Of a stretch of 64,000 nucleotides of DNA, positions 26,201 to 36,546 are shown in pieces. The position numbers and the translations under genes are program-made. The notes under the pieces were generated by a model. That model searched no databases. It was given only the letters and a program-made list of their open reading frames with translations, and was not told where the DNA came from. The DNA is taken from contig OZ005704.1 in the NCBI GenBank assembly GCA_963930775.1, positions 558,001 through 622,000 of the forward strand. The letters run 5' to 3'. Numbering within the stretch: position 1 is the first letter of the stretch; every line of letters begins with the position of its first letter. Source of the DNA: Cliona cf. orientalis. Lineage: Eukaryota > Porifera > Demospongiae > Clionaida > Clionaidae.

Positions 26201-27807
26201 TTCTTATAATTATTGTACAGAGGGAGACTTGTATGAAGACGGACTTTTCATGAAAAATGGATTTTTCCGTACAAGACACTTCAATCGCAACGGTGGCTCG
26301 GAGGCTGGATCTCTGGACCTCTTTGCTGATGACCAGCTCAGCGATGGGGAGGGGGGAGGGGGAGGAGGTGTGGGGGCAGACGGGGGGAGGGCGGAGCTAA
26401 ACACTCAGGCGGAGGCCAAGAGGAGAAAGGACAGGTTGGAGAGAGAGGAATTCCTCAGGAAATTCAGAGTAAGTTGGAATAAGTTATTCGTTACATTTTC
26501 TGAAAGCTAAACGTTTGTAAATTTTGTGAGGCATAAGTTTAAAGACACTACTACATGTGGTACAAAACAATGTGTGTATAGTTGTTATTATGAAGTTGTA
26601 ACTGAAAACGAAAGTGGCTTTGTTGGTTTGTGTTCATCTTTCCTGAAACATACGCTGTTCCTACATGTAGCTGTGTGTGCCCAAATTGTTTTTTCCTCTT
26701 TAGTATTCAAATTTAACATCACTTTCAGATTAGCAGATGTTACAGACTTGAGTAACTGATACTGGTAGATCGACATTGTGCATATGCTATGCATGTTAAG
26801 GTATTACCCTTTCTGTTAGGAAAAGGAGTGCAGTCTATTGGAGATGGACGAGGACAGTCAGAGCATTCTCGGTATCATCAAAGACACCAGTACTTCACAC
26901 TCTCTCCTCAGCAGTAAGTACTTCATAACTATCTATTGTAGCTCGAACCTTTGGAAGTCCTTGTTATTACAACCATGTATCTCCATACATACAACCAGCA
27001 TACTACGAATGACAAACAATCGCCTTTGTCACAGCTGGTCACAGCTTACTTTTGATGACATTGTATGTATGTATAATATACAGCACCCTCTGTCAGCGAT
27101 AAACAACCACTATGTCAAATGGGGCCGAGATTTTCTGGCATTAAAAGGACACGAGGCTCTTTCTTAAAGCAGACCCCCTCCACTGTGATGAGGAGAAACT
27201 CATCTCTCACTCCCAAAACTGCATCGACCACTGCCACACCAACACCCGTCGGCACATCCACTGGGCGGGGCTTCGTTTTCCAGAAAGGTGTCGCCAAACC
27301 ACCTTCATCAGCTGGAAGCAATCAGGTAAGTATCTTTCAGGTCATGAATAAAGCATTTGCACCCCCCCCCCCCCCCCCCACCAATATAGATCAAGGGCAC
27401 TGGAGCATGGAAATGATACAGTACCACAATGTCATGCATGTTTGTCTTGGTTGATGGTTAACCAGACATGTAGTATCACAGCAAGGGGGGACCCTTTGCA
27501 AAGTTGACATTTTTATGGCTTGGAACTTAACTTAAGACTAGAGGTGACTTGGAGCAAAAAATGTGATCATGTAATTGGAGGTCAGGTGCAAATATATATA
27601 TGTATGGGTGGGAGGGAGGTCACATGAAGTACATGTATGATGTGATGGAATGTGGTGCCATGTGTGCAGGTGGAGAAATCGTCAAATAAGGGCAGAAAAA
27701 GCTCGCAACAACAGAAGAGGCCGAGGCTGGATCGCACCATCTCTGCCCCACCGCTACCTGCTGACACGGACAACTCTAACAGTATTTTCAGTATTCTAAA
27801 GTATTGA
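20216..27807 (+). CDS. CLSPN: Claspin, checkpoint mediator
   Basis: Adaptor of the replication fork that presents Chk1 to ATR and supports fork speed (family knowledge). Fifteen exons: 20216-20260, 20331-20543, 20649-20712, 20810-20990, 21849-22747, 22977-23123, 23218-24101, 24377-24504, 24674-25438, 25738-25917, 26005-26066, 26221-26468, 26820-26913, 27084-27325, 27670-27807. They give 1429 residues, near the human 1339. Landmarks are [14 protein letters not shown] near the N terminus, a basic [12 protein letters not shown] segment, long acidic tracts, two Chk1-binding-type motifs (LLALCSGQF and VIGLCSGVF, about residues 888 and 990), and the signature [16 protein letters not shown] followed by GDLYEDG. 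The start ATG follows an E2F/NRF1-like promoter. Intron 7 is a tandem duplicate (see 24099-24376). Confidence 0.93.
24099..24376 (+). repeat. 139-bp tandem duplication of a whole intron in claspin
   Basis: Copies 24099-24237 and 24238-24376 differ at only a few positions. Each consists of the last exon codon AAA followed by a complete intron starting GTGAGT and ending TTTTAG. Splicing from 24101 to 24377 keeps the frame. Splicing each copy separately would leave a 3-nt micro-exon AAA (24238-24240), adding one lysine, also in frame. Confidence 0.9.
25460..25482. repeat. C23 homopolymer in a claspin intron
   Basis: Uninterrupted run of 23 C on the sense strand, 22 bp after the exon ending at 25438. 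A similar C18 run lies at 27362-27379 in a later claspin intron. The lengths may be assembly-dependent. Confidence 0.8.
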
Positions 27808-27963
27808 CTTGCTGTAATAAGTTGTTAAATTAACTCAATATTTCTGTCAGCGGTTTTGATCAAATACATACATACAATAATTATGTTATTATTAAGGGTT
27901 GGTGGCACAAGAACAGTCTATATAATTGTTAGTATCTTCGAGGGTTCAGACCACAGATGGACT

Positions 27964-28935
27964 TCAAGAGGTAATCTGGAGGGGGACTTCGAAGCAAGCC
28001 AGTATATCTTTTCCATCACTATCATCCGTCAATTTCCACTCTGCAATCAGTTTGATCTGCAAAATTAATGTTCAAAAAAATATTCACAAGCGGGACGGTG
28101 AAACCTAATAAATTGATTGGTACATGCATTTTCCATGTATATCTTACAAGTTGGAGTCCAAAGCACTCCACGATACTTAATAATGAGTACACATTAAATT
28201 TTGATGCTGATAATATCCTACCATTGCCATCATGAATACTATCATTCCAGTTTGTGCTTTAAATTTACTAAATTTGCAAAGAGTTACCAAACGTCCTTTT
28301 TAACACTAAAAATAAACTCACAGAAGGATCTGATGATGCGACGGGAAGTGCTACCGTCTCGGTATATGCAGTTCCAGCCACCCCAGGACACTTCATCCCG
28401 AGAGAGCATGCATTCTTCTGGCTGTCTGGATAGCCAGGGAACTTGATGGGAATCCCACCGATTATTCCATACACCTGATTGTACACTGCTTTCACATCCT
28501 TACCTGCGAAAAAATAGTATGCAGCTATTAATAAATTTATAGGATCCCTGAGCATCAACAGCACAAATTATTAATACGATCTTTCAGTAAAATGCACATC
28601 TTCATGGTATCAGTTCAAAACGTTACATGTGATGTCTTGAAAAGTTCATTATTGAACATTTAGCTGGACTTACTCAACTTGTAGTTAATGGTCACAGTTG
28701 CGTTGGTGCCCTTTTTCAGCATACACGGCGCAGCAGTGCAGCCTTCAACAACCACGTTGACCACGGTAATGGATCCAGTGACGCCTGCAACGAAAAATAA
28801 GAAAAACGGTACACTTCACTTCACATGCAACTACAAAAATTTAATACTGGACTGACCTTTGCACGGCTCCCAGTAGGGACTCTGAGCGAGCGTGGTGCCC
28901 ACAACGGCCAAAAGGAGCGCTAGTACAGTCTTCAT
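27964..28935 (-). CDS. NPC2: NPC2-like secreted sterol-binding protein (ML domain)
   Basis: Lumenal lysosomal cholesterol carrier that passes sterol to NPC1 (family knowledge). Exons (minus): 28935-28857, 28784-28674, 28503-28322, 28056-27964, giving 154 residues, the usual NPC2 size. The first exon encodes a signal peptide, MKTVLALLLAVVGTTLA, followed by QSPYWEPC. The ML domain has the expected cysteines (EPCK, EGCTAAPCMLKKG, NACSLGMKCPG, ILACFEVPLQI), the YNQVYGIIGGIPIKFP segment and the C-terminal IKLIAEWKLTDD strand. It is convergent with claspin, with only 156 bp between the two stop codons. Other ML-domain proteins (MD-2 or GM2A type) are less likely because the cysteine spacing and length fit NPC2. 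Confidence 0.93.
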
Positions 28936-29044
28936 AGCGGAATGAAGGAGGACCTCACAATATACTCTCTTTCTCCTCGTTTATATTAAATGGCAAACCG
29001 ATCAGACCACGTTCGCGTGTTTGCGTAATTGCATGGTCGTATGA

Positions 29045-29066
29045 TTGTGGGTACGCATGCGCATAT
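29045..29066. promoter_or_regulatory. NRF1-like palindrome upstream of NPC2
   Basis: TACGCATGCGCAT at about 29052-29064 lies about 120 bp upstream of the NPC2 start codon, within the short spacer before the end of the next minus-strand gene. Factor binding is inference. Confidence 0.35.
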
Positions 29067-29121
29067 GATAAGTATTATCCCGGGAAATTTGAATTGAACA
29101 GAAAAAATTGCTACTCCTATT

Positions 29122-32100
29122 CTATTTGGATACAACTAAAGTTAACATATCCTGGAAGCCTGTATTGAAGCCAAGTTCCATTTGTTTTAGGCCTGCCTCA
29201 AGACACTGTCTTTCCTCTTCGTGTTTCTGTTGTGCTGCAACCATCGTTTCTAACTTTGCCACGAGATCATAATCGCTCAGACTAGCCGCCTCCTTTCCTC
29301 TACTTTCCACTAGGAGCTTATGTACAGCCGTTCTGAATGTGCTCAGCTACAGAAATTAAAGAAATTTGTAAATTTTAAACATTGGATATTTTTGATGGTA
29401 GCTCACTTCTTTGCTCTTTTCTTTAACTTTCTCCAGCTCCTTTTTAGCCATTTTCAGCTCACCCTCCAGTTTGTCCATCTCGTCCCTCTCCTTAATCAGG
29501 CTTGCTTGTACTTTTTGTCTTGCTTCAGCTAGCTGCTTAGCTTGGTGCACTCTGGACTGGGAGAGCTCCTCAATTTGCGACATCTGACGAGCCAGCCTCT
29601 CTTCCATTTCACAGCATCGTCTCTGCAATCGTGAAATTTGCATGATTGTGAAGACTATAATCTCACAAAGTCACTCATTTCTAGGTTTGTTCCCAAATCA
29701 ATATTCAATGTGCAGCACAAGTGGGGTGTAAGGGAAGGGGGATGTAGCTTAGTACTTACCCTTAGTGCCTCAGATTCTGAAGTTTCTGCCTTCAATTTGG
29801 TAATCGTTTCTCTCTGTAGCGATGCTCGGTCTTGAAGTCTCTCGAGCTGTCTCTCAATCTTTCTTGCCTTATTCGTGGTGTTCTCCCAGTCTGCCTCTCT
29901 GTGACTATATGTTTGAAGCCTGTCCTCTAAAGCCACTACCTTCTTCTGCACCAAGCCAAGGTGTAATTCTTTGCTTTCCAATGCTTGCCTGGATGATTTG
30001 AGCTTTCGTTGAAGAGTGTAGATGGCAGTCTGTTTTTCAGTGACTGATTGGGTCTGTATTGTACACAAGAAGGTAAAAAAAGTTTCAACAAAGGCCTAAT
30101 CTTGCACCACGCTACTAAATTTTGACGAACCTCTTGCTTCATAAGTTGTTCAATCTTTAGTAGGACGGCGTCATGGGCAAAATCTCCAGATAACATTTCA
30201 GCAACACCACTATCAAGCTGAACTGCCTTGCTCAGCCTCTTACAGAATGCCTTATGCTATACACAACAGAGTACAAAATCAATAATACAGCTAATAATCA
30301 ATGATCAGCCCCCATAATTACCTTGTCGAGCTCCTTTCCGAGGCCTTCCTTGACAATATCTAGTGTTGCTAACTCTCCCTCCAATTGTTGCACTTTTGAC
30401 CTTTCCTGTAGGAGGCTCTCCTCGACTTGTGCCAGCTTACTCTGTCGTCTGTCACGGGTCAACTCAAGCTCACTTATCTGGGACGACAGTTGAGTCAGTT
30501 GACTACTCTGACTCAATACATTCTGCAGGAAAGAAATACAGTCATAATAATCCTGTCTACAAAATTGGCTTTATAGGTGAAATATTATTGTGGTCATGGT
30601 TGCTTACTGATTTTAATTGTTCTACTTGTTGCAGTAAGGCTACACTGTCGTTGGTTTGTGATTCCAGCATTGATGCAAGAGACTCGCACAATTCCTCATA
30701 CTACCATAACATTGTGTGTGTGTGAGTGTGTGTGTGTGTGTATGTGTATGGTGACCCATTGGTATTGAAGTCAAAATAATACTTATTGCACTTGCTATAC
30801 GACTAGATATTATCTCACCTTAAGTTGAATTGAGTCAGTGAGAGATTTTTCATTGGCTGATGTTAGTCTCAGTGACTGCGCTGTTTGATTAAGTTCAGAA
30901 ATTCTGCCAAAATGAGTGATCCAATAATGTATAGTTATTGCCCCTTATTAATTTCCTAGTTCCTACCTTCTTTCCTTTGCTTGAAGCTCCTTCTCTTGAG
31001 CCGTTAGTGTCTCCTGGGAAGCTGCCAACCTTTGGTACAAGTCTCCTCTCTCCTTTTCAAACGATTTCATCGAGGACTGCAGTTGATCTTTCGTCTGCCT
31101 CAGCTCTAGCAGTTCACTAGCACTCTTCTCATGCTTCTTGGACTCGGACACGAGACGTAAAATTGTCTCTCTTTTAATAAAGAATGATAAAATGGCTGAG
31201 TTGAATTCAGCTATTGATTTGTATGACATACCTGCTAGCTTTGGAGTCCAGTTCTGCTGAATTGATCGTCTTTGTCATAGTTTCTATTCTCAATTTCAAC
31301 TCGCTGGTCTCCTGTGCTACTGAGTGTACCTACATAATATTATATTATTGACAGAATATCATATCAAAAATTCGTCATGAATTGATCATTGTAAACTCAC
31401 CTGTGATATAAGAAAGTCAATATCTGTGGAATCATTATCCTCATACTGGAGAGCAGCAGCCAACTGGGAACACAGGTCAGCATACTGGAGCACAAAATCA
31501 ACGATAATCTTTGAAAGAATAATACCACTGTTAACTGGGTTACCATCATGTCAGAGTTGGCCAATCTCTCCTCTACACTATCATGTTCGGCCTGCTTAGA
31601 AGACAGCCTCATTTCAAGCTCACATATGCTGTCCTCCTGCAAAAGATTCATTCATAATTGCCACAGTATACAAAGAATTATGAGCACTACAAATATCGTA
31701 CTGATGCACACCTTTTTCTTGAGGTCTGTCTTTATCCGTCCAACCTCTGCTTGTAGCTGGGCCACGTCATCTGATTTGGTTGAATTTGACGCTAGTTTCT
31801 GTTCAGACTCTGCTAACTGTTGTCTCAGCGATTGTACCATGGCTCCAGTACGTGCACTAGTCTGTTGAAGGGATTCTAGCTCAGACTGAAAGGGGAGGGA
31901 GACAAAAATAATTATTATTATTTCAACTCCTTATCCCGTTGCGAAATTACCACATAAGAGTCATACCTTTGTTTGCTTCACTTCAGTGTCCCTGGTTGCT
32001 AGAGCAGTCCTCAGCTGTGCTACCTGTGTGTCAAGATGGGAGCTCTTCACATTTGCGGCTGCCAGCTCTCCTTTGCAGCACTCCAGCTCACCCCTACAGC

Positions 32101-33003
32101 CACTCAACTAAAAACAGCACAAAATTAATAATTATTATCCTATTCGAGCACAATATTTAGTATTGTGACACACTTGTTGGTTAGCTTGTAGACTGTCTTG
32201 AGAGAGCTGGTTGATTTTTCCTGTCAAGATATCTCTCACGGAATCTGCAGCCACTCCATCAATGGAGCAACCAAGATGCTGAGCCAGCTTGCCACAAGCC
32301 GAGTGAAGCTAGAAGGGAAAATATATATTTAATTTCCTAGTGATCTAATCACGGTTGTAGCTCACTCACCAATGCATAATTTTCAGCACCCTGTTCCAAT
32401 TCTCGGATTTTTGTCTGCAATTTGAGGTTTTCCGCTCTGTAAATGAGATAAATATAGTCTCTCCAGTTAACAGTTAGTTGCAAACGGATGCCGTATCCAA
32501 AGCAACCATTATCACCACATGCCCTGACTAGCTGCAAATACCTGAGACTTGATATGGCTTGCTCTCTGCGATCGAGTTCACCACGAGATAAACGCACGTA
32601 CTCCAGTGACTGCAAATAAAAAATTATTTGTGCATTGTGAGCTAAATTTGACAAACTAAATGGCAGGGAGACCACTTACTCTGCGAAGTTGTGGTTGCCC
32701 CCTAGGACTTGGAGATATCCCGCCATTTCTCAATATTGGACCCCCGGGAGGTGGCGAGGGGGTCAGTGCACCACCTGGAGGTGATCTTCCTGCAGCCCCG
32801 GTGCTAACTAACGATCTATTACTGCAGTTCAGGTCCGCACGAGTCGAGTAGGCGCTGGTCAGCGACTCCTTGAGGTCCAGTCCGGAGTCTTCGAAGTTTG
32901 TCTGCGCGCTGCGGGCAGTTCGTTTGCCCGAGGCTTCCACGAGGCTCGGCTTTAGTTTTGGGATTTCCGGTAGAGACTCCACCGTGCTCTCCTTTGAAGC
33001 CAT
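29122..33003 (-). CDS. Large coiled-coil protein, family not identified
   Basis: Seventeen exons (minus): 33003-32680, 32609-32542, 32436-32370, 32308-32174, 32107-31967, 31885-31712, 31636-31544, 31484-31401, 31329-31232, 31170-30967, 30903-30819, 30700-30608, 30522-30322, 30256-30131, 30053-29760, 29622-29407, 29346-29122. The frame stays open for 875 residues. The first about 108 residues are low complexity, rich in Pro, Gly and Ser (GRSPPGG, LTPSPPPGG). The rest is almost unbroken heptad-like coiled coil rich in Leu, Glu, Gln, Lys and Ser, with a less helical insert AHLG-type segment in exon 4 (KLAQHLGCSID). No enzymatic motif, signal peptide or membrane segment was seen. A centrosomal, ciliary or vesicle-tether role is possible from composition alone. 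It is head-to-head with TADA2B. Confidence 0.82.
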
Positions 33004-33163
33004 GGCCTAAGGCGAACACAAATCGGCGACAAACGTTGCAGCTCCTTTGCTTAGTATGCAATCGCTTGTTGCTATGGTAACTTGTCATGTGACATGCGCG
33101 AGGGTAACATGTGACATATTGACCTTTGACCCCACAATCAACACAACTCGGAAGAGATCGAGA
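33004..33163. promoter_or_regulatory. Short bidirectional promoter, coiled-coil gene and TADA2B
   Basis: Only 160 bp separate the divergent start codons, so the two genes must share core promoter sequence. It contains ATGTGACATGCGCGAGG and a CATGTGACATATTGACC stretch (repeated CATGTGACAT). No TATA box was recognised. Confidence 0.5.
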
Positions 33164-36100
33164 ATGGCTGATGGTATTTTACCATTTTCCCCGTGGTAGA
33201 GTACTGTAGGTACTTTAAATTTTTTGCTTTAAATTTTATAGTAGACGACACGCGGTATCACTGTACGTACTGTGGCTGTGACATCACCCTCAGGCTAAAG
33301 TGTGCGGTCTGCCCCGACTTCGATCTCTGTCTAGAGGTATAAAATTAAATTGAATTTTTTATATACCATAATATTGATAAAATTCTTCATTAATTTTGTT
33401 CAGTGATGGGGTATAGGTATCTTCATGTACATGTTTATTGGAGGGCTTTAATTAGAATTCATTACCTCGTCCTCTTACTGCAGTGTTTTGCAGCAGGAGC
33501 CACAGCTGGTGGACATAAGAGAGACCACTCCTATCAATTGATCGTAAGTGCATTCATTCCAGTGTAGTATAAGCCCTTGGTAATACGCATCCATATGGTT
33601 CAGGATGAGGGTAGCTTCCCCCTGCTGGTCCAGGACTGGGGGGCCATTGAGGAAGTACTTTTATTGGATGCTGTAGAGCAAGATGGCTTTGGAAACTGGT
33701 GGGTATTTCAACTATGTGTATGTGTATGTAATATTCATGACTGTCATCTCGCCATAGGGAGGACATTGCTGCACATGTGGTGACCAAGACAGCTAGAGGT
33801 ACATATAAGATTGTTAAGTTACATTGGATAATCTTTCTCCATGTGATATGCAGAGAGTAAGGAGCACTACAATGACATGTACATCAATGGAGTCATTGGC
33901 GAAGGTGAGGGTAAACCCCTACTAATAACAGTGGCACTAGTATATAATGTCAATGGCTGCTCAGGTTGTATTCCGTCCAATCACCATGCTACTGTACTGG
34001 AAGGCAGTGGAGGAGAAGGTATGTGAGAGAGAGAGATCACTTATTTTATGTTAACAATTTGACTTGAGATATTCTAACCTCCACAGTTCCCCCTTCTCCT
34101 CGTAACTTCACTCCTGTGAAGCTGGAACATGCTGAGCAGCTGGAGCTGGGCTACATGCCTCTCAGGGACGACTTTGAAAAGGCACAAAATCTCATTACCT
34201 TTGGATTTGTACACTGTCACTAACTGCAATTTACTTCTCTTCCCCTCCTTCTACCTCCAGGAGTATGATAATGATTCAGAGACCCTTGTGAGTGGCCTAA
34301 CAGTGAACCCTGATGATGAGGATGTGGAGAAATCGCTCAAACTGGCACACATTGACATGTACAACAAGAGACTCAAGGAGAGAGAGAAGAGAAAAACGTA
34401 AACCATGTACACTTCAGCTACCCTAATATGTGTAGGGAGCCTAGTCTCTTGTACTTGGGCCTTCTCGTATCATTCAATGTTTCATGTGCAACGTTGAAAA
34501 ATTATGAGACAGCCTAGACAATTTTAATTGATGATGTCGAATTTTTTCTTTGCAGAGTGGCAAGGCAGCATAACTTAATAGCAGGCAAACAACGACAAAA
34601 TGGTATGCTAAGTTAATACACACAAGCCATGTGGCCTTGTGCCATTACAACTATTTTATCAATGACAAATTTACAGCTCTGAAGCGCAAGTTTACGAAGG
34701 AGGAACGAGATCTGAGGGGTAAGTACAAGCTGCTGGCCCGACTGATGGACGCTGAAGAGTACGAGAAGTTCATTGGCTCCATCAAGAAGGAGAAACAGCT
34801 GAGACAGAGAATCAAGGAGCTCTCGAGATACCGCAAAAATGGAATCACCAAACTAGAAGGTAGATCTCTATGAACACAACATAATCTCTCCAAATCCATT
34901 TCACTATTTTTTACAGAATGCAGTGAGTTTGATACTTTGAGGCCGGACAAAGGGAAGAAGCAGGATTCAGAGAACATGGAAGACAATGCTCAAGATGGTA
35001 TGTTCACAACAGTGGCATACAATCTTATCAAAATTTGACGTTTTTATTTGTTCTCTCCTCTCTATCAGATTTGGACCAGGAGTTGTTGATGGCTCCAGGG
35101 GTCAGCCTGCTATCAGCCAGTGAGAGAAAGGTACAGACTGACCCCACAGTTATTATATCTATCTATCTAACTTGACAGTATTCAACTGGTCGAGTACCAG
35201 CACTACAGTTTGCAGTGACTACTATAATAACCGACATTCTATACTACAGCTTTGTTCAAGTCTCTCTCTCAAGCCAAAGGACTACCTTTCTGTCAAGACT
35301 GACATTGTCAAGGTATCCACCCACATGTGTATCTAGTACTTGTACCATGGTTGTAACATTCTGACCAATCAGATTAATTTATAGGAGGTGTCTAAATAAA
35401 ATAGACACCTCCTAGGAGGTGTCTATACCTACCTCTGAGGCTATGAAATTTTACATGATCATGCCTGCTAGGGTAGTTAAAGCATCTTTTGTTAGTGAAA
35501 GAGATAAAGTACAGAGCTCTACATGTAGTGCTATGCAGAGTAGCTACTGTATGCAGATGATTAGTGGGCAGGTCTTACTGCGTTAATTGAATGGGTGGAG
35601 CCAAGTCAGCAGTAGTAAAAACTGATGACTACCTCGAGTTGAAATCAAGACAGCGATGACATGGCCCGGCAGCCTTTTGTACGCAGCGACGATAGTATTG
35701 TGGTTCTGAATGTCAAGGAAGAAGCTCGAGTTGGACAGAAAACGGCGTCGGCTCACTATGCATCGATGTCCAGCGTCGACTCGATCAACGACGATGGTTT
35801 GAACTGTTGCTAGGTACGCGCTCGAGCCTTTTATGGCCGGCGCTGTAGTTGCTATGCCGTAGATGCGTTGTCAGGACTACGTAGCCCATGGTACAAGTCA
35901 GTTACATCACTCGCGATCGGTTCGGTCTCTACGCGATTTACACAGCCTCGGGCCTCCGGCCCTCGGTGTATAAATCCCGTAGAGACCTCCACCTCGTGAT
36001 GTAACCTATACTAGTACGCTATGACATTGTGATGTACCTCCCCTTCCCCTTGCCGTAGAACTCGGCCCTAAAGCAGAGTGGTTATCCCGTCAAGACAAGA

Positions 36101-36175
36101 TTCCCGAAGATTCTCACCACGGAACAGAAACAAAAACTTCAACAACACTTCAGTCGAGTCGGCTGGCTTGGCTGA
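33164..36175 (+). CDS. TADA2B: Transcriptional adaptor ADA2-beta
   Basis: Subunit of the SAGA histone acetyltransferase module that binds GCN5 and ADA3 (family knowledge). Fifteen exons: 33164-33173, 33242-33336, 33484-33543, 33604-33698, 33758-33798, 33854-33904, 33965-34018, 34087-34181, 34261-34397, 34556-34602, 34677-34859, 34917-34997, 35069-35130, 35250-35312, 36059-36175; 396 residues against about 420 in human. Residues about 8-50 form a ZZ zinc finger (CTYCGCD, CAVCPDFDLCLECF). A SANT-like domain follows (LLLDAVEQDGFGNWEDIAAHV). The signature LGYMPLRDDFE and the ALKRKFTKEERDLR helical region mark the beta rather than alpha form. The C-terminal SWIRM-like part is shortened. Intron 8 begins GC, not GT. 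The last intron is 746 bp and carries foldback DNA and a short ORF. Confidence 0.93.
35381..35425. repeat. Stacked perfect palindromes in TADA2B intron 14
   Basis: ATAGGAGGTGTCT (35381-35393) is followed after 9 bases by its reverse complement, and that arm is itself the first half of a perfect 22-bp palindrome (35403-35424, centred on CCTAGG). The arrangement arm, inverse arm, arm could form alternative hairpins. Confidence 0.85.
35661..35813 (+). other. Possible 50-codon ORF inside TADA2B intron 14
   Basis: ATG at 35661 opens 50 codons ending TAG at 35811-35813. The product begins MARQPFVRSDDSIVVLN and ends SINDDGLNCC; composition and GC content look more protein-like than the surrounding intron. 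The final bases TAG are followed by GTACGC, which resembles a splice donor, so it could instead be a first exon in another frame. I recognise no family. It may be a relic brought in with the neighbouring foldback DNA. Confidence 0.25.
35901..36005. mobile_element. 105-bp foldback element
   Basis: The ends GTTACATCAC and GTGATGTAAC are perfect inverse copies. Inner arms GGTCTCTACG / CGTAGAGACC and GGGCC TCC GGCCC continue the hairpin to its centre, with small bulges. It is a short MITE-like or hairpin element in the last TADA2B intron. Confidence 0.7.
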
Positions 36176-36341
36176 TGTACCCAACCGCATATAACAGTCC
36201 TATAATACATAATATTATCAATATCAAATTTTATTTCCAACTATACCACAGTCACTATTATAATTCTTCATTGAAAATTCCAATAATGGAGGTGTGCGAG
36301 GTGATACAGTACATACACAGATTTTTGGCGTCTATTGTCTA

Positions 36342-36534
36342 TTACTGTAGATCGGGATATTTTCGCCAGTAAAATATTTCACTTGTAAATTTTTCGTGTA
36401 GTCTAATTTTCGCCGCCAGGCTGAACTTGGTATAGGTCGTCATACATTACTCAAATATTTCGCACGTTTAATTTTCGCCACCTAAGCAACTGGCGAAAAA
36501 TTTTTAACGGTAAAAATTTCCCGATCTACGGTAA
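36342..36534. mobile_element. MITE-like element between TADA2B and NDUFAF7
   Basis: Left end TTACTGTAGATCGGGATAT and the reverse complement of the right end, TTACCGTAGATCGGGAAAT, match at 17 of 19 positions, and the imperfect match continues inward through repeated TTTTCGCCA blocks. The 193-bp element fills most of the gap between the convergent genes and reaches to within 13 bp of the NDUFAF7 stop. Confidence 0.75.
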
Positions 36535-36546
36535 TTTTGTTGCATG

